In this document: positions 45,058 through 53,296 of the stretch, in pieces
How positions within the stretch are numbered: the stretch's first letter is position 1
Layout of the letters: each line of letters begins with the position of its first letter
Source of the DNA: Metabacillus bambusae
GTDB lineage: Bacteria; Bacillota; Bacilli; Bacillales; Bacillaceae
Direction of reading: 5' to 3'
Length of the DNA: 57,052 bases
NCBI RefSeq assembly: GCF_017497975.1
Contig: NZ_JAGDEL010000032.1
Location: 1-57,052 of the forward strand
Program-made: the position numbers and the translations under genes
Notes under the pieces: model-generated
What the model saw: only the letters and a program-made list of their open reading frames with translations
Databases searched by the model: none
Told to the model about the DNA's origin: nothing

Positions 45058-45846
45058 ATGGAAACTTGGAATCATCCAGTTTCAATTAAAACCATTACTG
45101 ATTATCATTTGGAATCGTTTATACGGTGCCCATATAAATTTTATTATCACCATGTCCTTTCGTTAAATGATGGCGAAATTAAATGGAGAGAGATTGTACA
45201 ATATATCATTAATCAGGTGGTTCAAAAATATTACCAACTTCCATTTCAAGAACAAAACAAATTAAGTATTTTGAAACTATTTGATCCATATTCAAGCTAC
45301 ATAAGTCCACAGTTATTTGAGGCGAGATCACATTATTATATGACGTTGGCAAAAATAACGGATCATTTGCTTCAATTTTTAACATCCAGGAAAAACCAAC
45401 ATCCACCTTTATTCTTATATGAAAAACTTAAGACGTATACTAGAGAATTGGAAACACATCTGTCAGTGACCTTCGAATTAGTAGAATGGTCTACCCATTC
45501 ATTTACAATAAAAAAATTCCTTGTCGAAGCAGATGATGAGTTGATCAAATTATACAATTATTTGATCGTTGTTTTTTCAGATAAAGCATTTGGAAAACTT
45601 CCAGAAAAAATTGAAATCATTCAGCTTTTTACTGGGGAAATTTATACCTATTCACCATCAGAGGAAGATGCTTCTCAAGGAATATTTTATCTGAACTATA
45701 TGAAAAGTCTTCTCCAACAACCTCGTGATTATAAAAGAACAGCTTCAATGAGAGAATGTATGAGTTGTCCATTTACCCAACAATGTAAGGACGATTATAA
45801 AATCTCCAAAGAGATCAAAAACTCAACTCTAAATTTTTTGCACTAA
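45058..45846 (+). CDS. YkuO-like protein with Cas4/AddB-type iron-sulfur cysteines
   Basis: A 262-residue protein with C24 in SFIRCPYKFYYHHVL and C234, C237, C243 in ECMSCPFTQQC. A single N-terminal Cys and a C-terminal C-x2-C-x5-C is the Fe-S pattern of the Cas4/AddB/RecB-like PD-(D/E)XK nucleases. I cannot find a clear D...E-x-K active site between them, so nuclease activity is doubtful. B. subtilis ykuO lies in the Fur-controlled ykuNOP operon next to flavodoxin genes; the homology to YkuO is inferred from context. ATG behind AAGGAAGG. Confidence 0.7.
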   Translation: METWNHPVSIKTITDYHLESFIRCPYKFYYHHVLSLNDGEIKWREIVQYIINQVVQKYYQLPFQEQNKLSILKLFDPYSSYISPQLFEARSHYYMTLAKITDHLLQFLTSRKNQHPPLFLYEKLKTYTRELETHLSVTFELVEWSTHSFTIKKFLVEADDELIKLYNYLIVVFSDKAFGKLPEKIEIIQLFTGEIYTYSPSEEDASQGIFYLNYMKSLLQQPRDYKRTASMRECMSCPFTQQCKDDYKISKEIKNSTLNFLH

Positions 45847-45932
45847 TTAGTTGAAAAAGCATTAGCTCTAAAGGGGGAGTATAGGTAACAGTTATCATAT
45901 TGTGCTTAAAACTAAGTAAAGGAGAAAAAAGA

Positions 45933-46346
45933 ATGAACCAACATTTTATTGCAATAAAAACTTTTGAACATCATATAGAATGTTTTTGCCCTGATGGAGA
46001 CCATTCAGGTGAAATAATTATAAAAAATGGAGATATCTTTGAAGTTTCAAAAGAACGTAAATATGTTATCGATCACGGATGGTATTGCTGGGTAATCATT
46101 AATAATTATTATAGCTTCTATATGTCACTAGACGCATTAGATCAATTTTTTAAGAAGGAATATATTTTATCTAGATTAGACATAGAGTTAAAGCTTAATT
46201 ATTTAAATTTTCGGATTAATCTTTCCCTTGATGAAGGGGACGAAATATCATTTAAATATCATACAAAGTTTTTAAAAGGATTAAATGGCCTTAAGATGAA
46301 GTTGGACAACTATATAAATTATATAGAGGAAAACCAGCTAATTTAA
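45933..46346 (+). CDS. IDEAL-domain-like hypothetical protein
   Basis: A 137-residue protein. The N-terminal half is beta-rich (IIKNGDIFEVSKERKYVI, DHGWYCWVIINNYYSFYMS). The C-terminal half contains LNFRINLSLDEGDEISFKYH, which resembles the IDEAL motif (I..ALD..D...F) of short Bacillus proteins. ATG 45933 follows AAAGGAG. It belongs to the iron-starvation operon by position. Function is not known. Confidence 0.6.
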   Translation: MNQHFIAIKTFEHHIECFCPDGDHSGEIIIKNGDIFEVSKERKYVIDHGWYCWVIINNYYSFYMSLDALDQFFKKEYILSRLDIELKLNYLNFRINLSLDEGDEISFKYHTKFLKGLNGLKMKLDNYINYIEENQLI

Positions 46347-46371
46347 TTGAGTCATAGGGATGTGAATAAAA

Positions 46372-46530
46372 ATGAAAAAAACTTCAAACAAAGCGATCAT
46401 GAACCAAAAAGAACAAATGATTCAGCAGTTGTTAGAATGGGAATTTTATAAAGCATCAGATGATCGTCAGTTATATGAGTTAACATTACATGAATTAGAA
46501 AAAGAATATAAAACAGCGACAGATCATTAA
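46372..46530 (+). CDS. fbpA: Fur-regulated basic protein, FbpA family
   Basis: A 52-residue protein: MKKTSNKAIMNQKEQMIQQL, then LEWEFYKASDDRQLYELTLH and ELEKEYKTATDH. The motif QLYELTL.ELE.EY is the signature of the Fur-regulated basic protein family, which in B. subtilis acts with the sRNA FsrA in iron sparing. The SD is weak (ATAGGGATG, about 9 nt upstream). It lies 25 nt behind the IDEAL-like gene and is the last gene of the cluster. Confidence 0.72.
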   Translation: MKKTSNKAIMNQKEQMIQQLLEWEFYKASDDRQLYELTLHELEKEYKTATDH

Positions 46531-46570
46531 TCATAACGAAGTCTAGACGAGTTTATTAGTTATTAAAGAA

Positions 46571-46611
46571 AAGGGCGCAATTCCGAAATAAGGTTTGCGT
46601 TCACTTTTATT
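46571..46611 (+). terminator. Weak terminator of the iron operon
   Basis: AGGGCGCAA and TTGCGTTCACTTTT pair imperfectly. It is placed correctly behind fbpA, but the stem is not strong. Confidence 0.35.
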
Positions 46612-46712
46612 AATAGGGCAGGTTCTAAAGCTTCTTCCTTTAACCAAGCGAAATAGCTTCAGAACCGTGGTTATTCTTTTGTTAGTATTTGGTAAACAAC
46701 ACTTCTTATTTA

Positions 46713-47882
46713 TTAGTTCCCGCCAAAAGCTTCTGGAATCATCGTGAAGCCTTCGATGACAGTATCTTCTTCCACTTCAATCATTAGGTAGCGTTTACCA
46801 CTTAAATGAACTTGTTTGACGTACCTTAAATCTTGTGGACTAATAGAAATGTTAGCTATTTTCGTGTTGATTTTAATTGATTTTGAAGTATACTTCGGGA
46901 CGACGCTACTTGCTTTTATCTCATATTTGTCATCATCAATTACTTTTTGGAAGGCTGTTTCTACCTTTTCCTCACTTATATCTTCAAGGCCGCTTATCTT
47001 TAAAACACGTTCAATGTCCTTGGAGTCTAATTTTGGTTGATCTTCCTCTTCATTTTCTTCAATCATACGGTTAATCTCTTCATACACATTAGAAAGAGTA
47101 GATGTATTTAATTGATCCCCTGTTGCTTCTTTAATAATTTCCTCAAAAACGATTTTATCATCTTTTGCAGTCATCGTTTCTTCGCCATTTAAAACTTCCT
47201 CGATGAATTGATGATCGGGCTCATGCACCTTTCCAGATGAATACAGAATGTGGTTGACATCTGCTACATTATCGGTAAAACAAGGAAATAGAAAACCGGC
47301 TATTGGAGCATTGAGGTTGATAATTGGGTCAACAACAAAACTGTACTTGAACTCTCTCTCAACATAGTCAAAAAGCAATTCTTTTTTTGGTTCTTGTGTA
47401 TTATTTAGACTGCACAGAATAAAGGGATGGGAGTAAACGGTATCTCGTTCGCTTATCTCAGCCTCTTCATTTCGTCGTTTCGTTGGCTTTAAATATTCGC
47501 CACGAATGAATGTAATGACAATATCCATCTCGTATTGTTGATTTACAAGCATTTTTCCTACGATTTTTAGCATTTGCTCTTTCCAGCCTTCCACATCGCT
47601 GAGTAATCCTTGATGCAAAATTAGCTGACTGTTATTTTCAGCATCACGTTGAAACTTTAATTCAAAGAGCTTTTCATCCAATTGGCCGGCAAGTAATTTT
47701 TTAAAGTTATTCAAAAATAACTCTTGTTGATCTTGGTCAAGCATTTCAAAAGGTTGACTTTGGTGATGATAAATGTCACTTGATTCCTTCATAATATATA
47801 CATTAAAAATGTCGGAGATCTTGAGTAAATCATTATTTATTTTGAATTGTTTTCTAATCTGTGCTATGTCTTTTTTGTTCAT
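46713..47882 (-). CDS. DUF4317 family protein
   Basis: A 389-residue cytoplasmic protein that begins MNKKDIAQIRKQFKINNDLL, typical of DUF4317. No enzymatic motif, signal or membrane segment is visible; an acidic region (MIEENEEEDQPKLDSKD) lies in the middle. ATG 47882 follows AGGAGTG. DUF4317 proteins are common in Firmicutes with unknown function. The gene stands alone on minus at the right end of island 3, convergent with the iron cluster. Confidence 0.82.
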   Translation of the reverse strand: MNKKDIAQIRKQFKINNDLLKISDIFNVYIMKESSDIYHHQSQPFEMLDQDQQELFLNNFKKLLAGQLDEKLFELKFQRDAENNSQLILHQGLLSDVEGWKEQMLKIVGKMLVNQQYEMDIVITFIRGEYLKPTKRRNEEAEISERDTVYSHPFILCSLNNTQEPKKELLFDYVEREFKYSFVVDPIINLNAPIAGFLFPCFTDNVADVNHILYSSGKVHEPDHQFIEEVLNGEETMTAKDDKIVFEEIIKEATGDQLNTSTLSNVYEEINRMIEENEEEDQPKLDSKDIERVLKISGLEDISEEKVETAFQKVIDDDKYEIKASSVVPKYTSKSIKINTKIANISISPQDLRYVKQVHLSGKRYLMIEVEEDTVIEGFTMIPEAFGGN

Positions 47883-47922
47883 GATTAAATACACTCCTAA
47901 GCTATACTGATATGTAAATTAG

Positions 47923-47968
47923 AAGGTGGAGAGTAAATCATTAGCTCACTTGATTTACCTCCACCTTT
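47923..47968. terminator. Long inverted repeat upstream of the DUF4317 gene
   Basis: AAGGTGGAGAGTAAATCA and TGATTTACCTCCACCTT form a stem of about 17 bp. It reads into TTTTGAGTTT on plus. It lies upstream of the DUF4317 gene, where a terminator is not expected; it may be left from a lost plus-strand gene. Confidence 0.5.
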
Positions 47969-48127
47969 TGAGTTTGAAGTATCATTTATTTTAACATAAA
48001 TTATTTTATATACTTAGGTGAATTTATATGTGAAGGAAATGTGTTGCAGGGGTGTAAACATTGATAACTTATAAAAAATATGTACTTTTTGATCAAACTG
48101 ACTCTACTCCTAAGTGTACCAACAAAA

Positions 48128-48280
48128 TGCTAACTTTTGCTAACGCCAACTAGGGAAAAACGGTAAATTCTCGTAAAAGATGTTAACTTCTAATCCAGCA
48201 AAGGACTGGACATCCTAAACAGGAGAACAGGCTTTGGCGTTAAGTGTAGTTTCGCTACCATTCAGAGGGGATGGGGCAAA
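48128..48280 (+). repeat. Right end of island 3: TGCTAAC arms and possible decayed core
   Basis: TGCTAACTTTTGCTAACGC at 48128 and the next 55 nt resemble 38250-38325. The core should lie about 137 nt further on. At 48264 GAGGGGATGGGGCAAAG stands where GAGGGGCGGCATGATGCAA stands in copy 3, so it may be a degraded core. Beyond this point chromosomal core gene order resumes with yeaC. Confidence 0.55.
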
Positions 48281-48341
48281 GAACCTCAGAAGAAGTATTA
48301 CCTTATAATAAAATTAGAAAGTATTGTAAATTGCAAAAGGG

Positions 48342-48370
48342 TTTTGATAAGTTTCTCAGAATACTATAAT
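48342..48370 (+). promoter_or_regulatory. Candidate promoter of the yeaC operon
   Basis: TTTTGA at 48342-48347 and TATAAT at 48365-48370 have a 17-nt spacer. The -35 is weak. It lies 38 nt before the yeaC start. Confidence 0.4.
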
Positions 48371-48407
48371 AGGAAGTAAGGTAGATACTCATCCTAGGAG
48401 GAAAATC

Positions 48408-49370
48408 ATGTCTCATATTGAAGAAATGCATCCAAAACTCAGACGAGTTATTGAAAATATTGAAAACGTTATGATTGGAAAGAGAGATGTTAGTGTATTA
48501 AGTCTTGTGGCGTTACTTGCAAATGGTCATGTTTTACTTGAAGATGTGCCTGGTGTTGGGAAAACGATGATGGTTCGTGCACTTGCAAAATCGGTAGGGG
48601 TAGAATTTAAACGAATTCAGTTTACTCCAGATTTACTCCCATCAGATGTAACAGGTGTGTCGATCTATAATCCTAAGGAATTAAGATTTGAGTTTCGAGA
48701 GGGGCCTATTTTTGGTAATGTGATTCTAGCGGATGAAATCAATCGTACGTCGCCAAAAACGCAATCTGCATTACTTGAAGGGATGGAAGAGGGGAGTATC
48801 ACGGTAGATGGTATAACAAGAGTCCTTGCTAAGCCTTTCTTTGTTATGGCAACACAAAACCCAGTAGATTACGAGGGTACGTATCCACTACCTGAGGCAC
48901 AGCTTGATCGATTTTTGTTTAAGCTAAGAATGGGTTACCCATCCAAGTCCGAAGAATTTGAGGTACTGACACTAGCGGAAAAGGAAAGACCAATTCATAA
49001 AATTGATAGTGTTATTACAAAAGAGGAATTAGTTGAACTTCAAAACGAAATTCAGCATGTGTTCGTAGATGAAACGATTAAGCATTATATTATAGATATT
49101 ACTGGGAAAACAAGAAAGCATCCATCAATTTATTTAGGAGCAAGTCCTCGTGCTTCAATTGCACTAATGAAGGCAGCGCAAGCATATGCTTTTATTACTG
49201 GAAGAGATTATATCATCCCAGATGATATTCAATTTTTAGCACAGTATGTGTTGCCACATCGGATTATTTTAAGGTCTGAAGCAAAATTTGAGGGGAAAAC
49301 TGCTGAAGAAATCGTAAGTGATATTATCATTAGGACAACTGTGCCGGTTCAAAGGTCGTTAAGTCGTTAA
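48408..49370 (+). CDS. yeaC: MoxR-family AAA+ ATPase YeaC
   Basis: A 320-residue MoxR ATPase, a chaperone-like AAA+ protein. Walker A is EDVPGVGKTMMVRAL (about residues 45-59), Walker B VILADEINRTSPKTQSAL, and sensor 1 is MATQNPVDYEGTYPLPEAQL. MoxR, DUF58 and transglutaminase genes form a common operon, thought to mature or assemble surface or metal-containing proteins. ATG behind TAGGAGG; the stop overlaps yeaD as TAATG. Confidence 0.94.
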   Translation: MSHIEEMHPKLRRVIENIENVMIGKRDVSVLSLVALLANGHVLLEDVPGVGKTMMVRALAKSVGVEFKRIQFTPDLLPSDVTGVSIYNPKELRFEFREGPIFGNVILADEINRTSPKTQSALLEGMEEGSITVDGITRVLAKPFFVMATQNPVDYEGTYPLPEAQLDRFLFKLRMGYPSKSEEFEVLTLAEKERPIHKIDSVITKEELVELQNEIQHVFVDETIKHYIIDITGKTRKHPSIYLGASPRASIALMKAAQAYAFITGRDYIIPDDIQFLAQYVLPHRIILRSEAKFEGKTAEEIVSDIIIRTTVPVQRSLSR

Positions 49371-50590
49371 TGTTAAACTACTTCAAGAAATTCAGTACAG
49401 GTTGGAAGCTTGTTTCCCTCATATTTCTCACGTTAGCAGCATTTAGCTATGCGATGTTTCAAGGTGGATTTGTTAGCTGGTTTCTCTTCTATAGTTTTTT
49501 ACCCTTTGCGATTTATTCACTATTGTTAATGCTGTATCCTGTTCGTTCATTCCAGGTTACCCGAACCGTTAATCAAGAGCAATTTACTGTTGGTCAAACA
49601 CTGATCGGTACGATTACGATAAAAAGAAAGTTACCATTTCCGTTATTTTATTTGTTAGTTGAGGATGAACTTTCTGAAAAGCTCCAGGCTAGTGAAATGG
49701 TGGAAGGACCAAAAAAAATCTTTTTCCCGTGGTTTAAAAGAAGGATTTCTTTTAGTTACGCTCTAAATCAAATGCCTCGGGGAGAGCACCATTTTTCCAC
49801 GATTCGTATTAGAACAGGAGATCTCTTTGGATTGATTGAAAAAGAGATGTTCTTTTCAGTGGAGAATTATTTTCTCGTTTACCCCACAATAGTAAGTTTA
49901 GTCTATCATCCAAATCAAAGGCAATTTGAACAAGGATCTGCCTCTAGTTTAGCGAAATATTGGCAGGACTCTACGATGGCAGTTGGTGTAAGAGAGTATC
50001 AGCCTGGGGATAAGTTTGCTTGGATTGATTGGAAAGCTACTGCGAGAAGAGACTCAATCATGACTAAGGAATTTGAACAGATGCAAAGTCATGATGTTGT
50101 CATCATTTTGGATCGTACAAAGTCGGCTATGTTTGAATCGATGATTACGTATACAGCTTCTTTAATACGAGCAATTATTAGAAGTGGTGCTCGTGTTGGC
50201 CTTGTTTCAATTGGGAAAAGTAAAAGTATTTTTCAATTACATTCTGATGAGCAGCATAGTAGGGAACTTTTGTATCATCTTGCAAAAGTTGATTGTGATA
50301 GTATCGAACCTTTATCAACTATTGTACAAAACGATCTATTGAAAACAGAAATGAAGCAAGTTACAAATATCGTTGTTTCTAGCCATTTATCAGTAGATTC
50401 TGTACGTAAACTCGAATATCTTGTGAGACAGCAGCAAAAGTATATAATGATCGTGATTAAAAACGGTCATGAAGAAATCTCAAAAGAAGAGACTGTTTTA
50501 ATCGAGCGCTTGAAAAAGCATCATATTGATGTGAAAGTTGTTAGTAGTCTAGCTGCTGATAAAGGGTTTAAAGAGGTGAAAAGCTCGTGA
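49370..50590 (+). CDS. yeaD: DUF58 domain protein YeaD
   Basis: A 406-residue protein with two N-terminal membrane helices (about 12-55) and the DUF58 signature VGVREYQPGDKFAWIDWKAT (about residues 206-225), then a von Willebrand-A-like fold (VVIILDRTKS). DUF58 proteins are the usual partners of MoxR ATPases. It overlaps yeaC by one base and yebA by four (GTGA), so the three are coupled. Confidence 0.92.
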   Translation: MLNYFKKFSTGWKLVSLIFLTLAAFSYAMFQGGFVSWFLFYSFLPFAIYSLLLMLYPVRSFQVTRTVNQEQFTVGQTLIGTITIKRKLPFPLFYLLVEDELSEKLQASEMVEGPKKIFFPWFKRRISFSYALNQMPRGEHHFSTIRIRTGDLFGLIEKEMFFSVENYFLVYPTIVSLVYHPNQRQFEQGSASSLAKYWQDSTMAVGVREYQPGDKFAWIDWKATARRDSIMTKEFEQMQSHDVVIILDRTKSAMFESMITYTASLIRAIIRSGARVGLVSIGKSKSIFQLHSDEQHSRELLYHLAKVDCDSIEPLSTIVQNDLLKTEMKQVTNIVVSSHLSVDSVRKLEYLVRQQQKYIMIVIKNGHEEISKEETVLIERLKKHHIDVKVVSSLAADKGFKEVKSS

Positions 50591-52800
50591 CAACTCAAAT
50601 TTCTCATGATGGGAAAGCAACAGCCTTCGTTTATTATTTATTTGCGTTTATGCTGTTATGGGAGTGGCTAAGACCACTTCAGGAATTTACAGATACTGCA
50701 AATACGTTTATATTTGTTTTCTTTATCGGAATTAGTTTTTTGCTTATTTTCTTTAAATCTCGCTGGTATGTTACCTTTCCAGTAAAGATAATTATCATTT
50801 TATTTATGCTACATGGTCTCTATTTCGAAGGTATGTTTTTTAGTTTCCTTTGGGTAAGAGAGCTAGTTCAGGATATTGTGTTTAATATCAGCTTAATTCC
50901 AGGTGCTAACTGGATAACTATGACTCCTTCATTTAGATCATTCTTGTTTTTTATTTTATTATGGTTACTAGTTTACTTGATTCATTATTGGATTCTATTT
51001 CAAAAACGTATAATGGTTTTCTTTGTGTTAACGCTTCTGTATATAACTGTTTTAGATACTTTTACACCATATGATGCTACATTCGCAATTGTACGTACTG
51101 TATTAATTGGGTTTTTTATGCTTGGTTTGCTTTATTTTGATCGTTTAAAAAAGATAGAAAACTTAAAAGTTAAGGGAATGGCATCCTTCCGTTGGATATT
51201 ACCACTATTCGCCTTCATTTTCCTGTCGATGTTTCTAGCTTTTTTAGCACCGAAGGCTTCACCGCAATGGCCAGATCCTGTTCCATATATTACAGCTATA
51301 GGGCGCGAGGGTGAAGATGAAGGTGGTTTGAAGAAAATTGGTTACAGTCAAAATGATGAGAAGCTTGGTGGTGGTTTTATCGGGGACGATACAGAGGTTT
51401 TTACACATGTATCAACAGACCGACATTATTGGCGGATTGAAACGAAAGACGTTTATACGGGGAAAGGGTGGGAGGTATCTGACCCAGAAGCAAGCTTAGA
51501 GGAACTAAAAAGTTTTGAGGAATTAAATTGGACTGATGATAGAGTAGAGACGAAAAGTCTGGAATCGACAATAACCATTAATGAAAGTTATCGCCATCTC
51601 CATGTGATGTATCCCCTTGGCTTAACGTCTATTCAAACGGATAATAATATGAGTTTTTATTTTAATCGGAATACCGAATTAATAACTCCGTTCCAGGAAG
51701 GTGAGGGTTCACGGGCAGAGTTTATGACCTATGAGGTTGGGTATGAACTCCCTTCATACCCACTTAATGAAATGAGGAAGGAGCAAAAGTTTTCTAATGT
51801 TCCCGAGGGGTTTATTGATCGATACACACAATTACCTGATTCACTCCCTAGCCGTGTGAGGGATCTTGCAGTTCAGATAACTGCAAATACAGATAATCAA
51901 TTCGATCAAGCAAAAGCAATTGAGAATTACTTAGGGTCAGTTGAATTCACATATGATAAGGAAGAAGTCGCAATCCCTAAGGAAGATCAAGATTATGTTG
52001 ATCAATTTTTATTTGAAACATTAAAGGGGTATTGTGATAACTTTTCAACATCAATGATTGTTTTATTACGTTCAATTGATATCCCTGCTAGATGGGTTAA
52101 AGGTTATACAGAAGGGGATTTCATTAATAACGTAACTAGCACTGAAAAGGAATATCAGGTTACAAATAATAATGCCCATTCATGGGTTGAAATCTATTTT
52201 GATGGTGTTGGCTGGGTTCCTTTTGAACCAACTAAAGGTTTTGTAAATCCTTATGATCTTACTTTTGACTATAAGAATACTGAAGTAGAGCAAGATCAGA
52301 TAGAGAAGGAAGATTCCAGTACTGAAAAAGAGGAACAAGAGCAAAAACAAACACCAGAAAAACCTGAGAAGGAAGAGCAAGAACCAACTGCACCTACAGA
52401 CAATAAAGGATTAAGCTTTTTTAACTTTCAATTAGGTAGTGTTAGTTTATATGGCATGCTTTTGTTTATTCTTTTACTTGGTTTTACAATTTATAAAACT
52501 AGAATGAAATGGCTGCCTAAGTTTATTATTAATAAATACAAAAAACGTACGGATGATGAAGTGTTTTTCCAAGCATATGAGTCACTTTTAAAGCAATTTG
52601 ATCGTTACGGAATAGAAAGAAAGGAAAGCCAAACCTTACGAGAATATGCTCATTATATTGATCGTTATTTTAATATTGTGCATATGACAGCATTGACGAG
52701 AAACTATGAGAGGGCCTTGTATCGTCGAGATAATGCAAAAGAGGAATGGAAAAAGTCAATTGAATTGTGGGAAAATTTAATTAAAAGGACATCATCTTGA
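50587..52800 (+). CDS. yebA: Transglutaminase-like membrane protein YebA
   Basis: A 737-residue protein with about six membrane segments in the first 220 residues. An extracytoplasmic part contains the transglutaminase-like triad: Cys in KGYCDNFSTSMIVLLRS, His in NNNAHSWVEIYF, and the acid in PFEPTKGF. A Glu/Lys/Gln-rich linker (about 570-600), a further membrane helix and a DUF4129-like cytoplasmic end follow. GTG start overlaps yeaD. The substrate is unknown. It is the last gene of the operon. Confidence 0.92.
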   Translation: MTTQISHDGKATAFVYYLFAFMLLWEWLRPLQEFTDTANTFIFVFFIGISFLLIFFKSRWYVTFPVKIIIILFMLHGLYFEGMFFSFLWVRELVQDIVFNISLIPGANWITMTPSFRSFLFFILLWLLVYLIHYWILFQKRIMVFFVLTLLYITVLDTFTPYDATFAIVRTVLIGFFMLGLLYFDRLKKIENLKVKGMASFRWILPLFAFIFLSMFLAFLAPKASPQWPDPVPYITAIGREGEDEGGLKKIGYSQNDEKLGGGFIGDDTEVFTHVSTDRHYWRIETKDVYTGKGWEVSDPEASLEELKSFEELNWTDDRVETKSLESTITINESYRHLHVMYPLGLTSIQTDNNMSFYFNRNTELITPFQEGEGSRAEFMTYEVGYELPSYPLNEMRKEQKFSNVPEGFIDRYTQLPDSLPSRVRDLAVQITANTDNQFDQAKAIENYLGSVEFTYDKEEVAIPKEDQDYVDQFLFETLKGYCDNFSTSMIVLLRSIDIPARWVKGYTEGDFINNVTSTEKEYQVTNNNAHSWVEIYFDGVGWVPFEPTKGFVNPYDLTFDYKNTEVEQDQIEKEDSSTEKEEQEQKQTPEKPEKEEQEPTAPTDNKGLSFFNFQLGSVSLYGMLLFILLLGFTIYKTRMKWLPKFIINKYKKRTDDEVFFQAYESLLKQFDRYGIERKESQTLREYAHYIDRYFNIVHMTALTRNYERALYRRDNAKEEWKKSIELWENLIKRTSS

Positions 52801-52842
52801 CCATTGTATAAGAGATTGATAGAATAGATAAAATTATATAAT

Positions 52843-52915
52843 TCCTTCATATATCCTCGAAAATATGGTTCGAGAGTCTCTACCGGGTAACCGAAAATAA
52901 CCTGACTATGAAGGC
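52843..52915 (+). promoter_or_regulatory. Guanine-type purine riboswitch (1)
   Basis: The aptamer has P1 strands CCTTCATA...TATGAAGG, the conserved ATATGG, TCTCTACC and CTGACTATG segments, and L2/L3 loops that can form the kissing pair. The specificity base is C in GACTATG (adenine switches have U), so it should bind guanine or hypoxanthine. Binding stabilises P1 and frees GAAGGCAGAAT for the terminator behind. Confidence 0.92.
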
Positions 52916-52956
52916 AGAATAAGTTCATGCGTGTGACTAGAATTCTGCCTTCTTTT
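52909..52956 (+). terminator. Riboswitch expression-platform terminator
   Basis: GAAGGCAGAAT pairs with ATTCTGCCTTC, followed by TTTTT. Its left arm overlaps P1 of the riboswitch, the classical purine OFF switch. guaA starts 341 nt further on. Confidence 0.85.
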
Positions 52957-53031
52957 TATTTGAAGGACAGGAGTCTAGTTTTTTTGCTATTTAGGCTTAG
53001 GTATATACTTGTAAGTATTTTTTGGGTTATG

Positions 53032-53285
53032 ATGCTTTGTATGATAGCTAAATTTTTTAGTATGAAAGAAATGGGGATGGAACTCCGCTAATTAATTAGC
53101 ATAACCAGACTATTTCTGATTTAGATAGTTAAGATTCTATAGACTAGAATAGAGCTTTCTCCTTTTGCGCCACCATATAGGAGGGGACGTGTATTAAAAC
53201 TCAGCTTTTTCCTTATTTTAATGGTGACGTGAATATGTTAAATGAGTTTTGTATAATAAGTAATATTGTAGTGATAATACGGATG
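53032..53285 (+). repeat. Intergenic element B, homologous to 7727-7965
   Basis: Shared blocks in the same order: GCTTTGTATGA (53034), GAAATGGGGATGGAA, AGAGCTTTCTCC, CGCCACCATAT (53168), ATGGTGACGT (53221) and GTTTTGTAT. It lies between riboswitch 1 and guaA. It encodes no protein. TATAAT-like TGTATAATAAG at about 53250 could be a -10 for guaA. Confidence 0.6.
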
Positions 53286-53296
53286 AGGTGACGATA

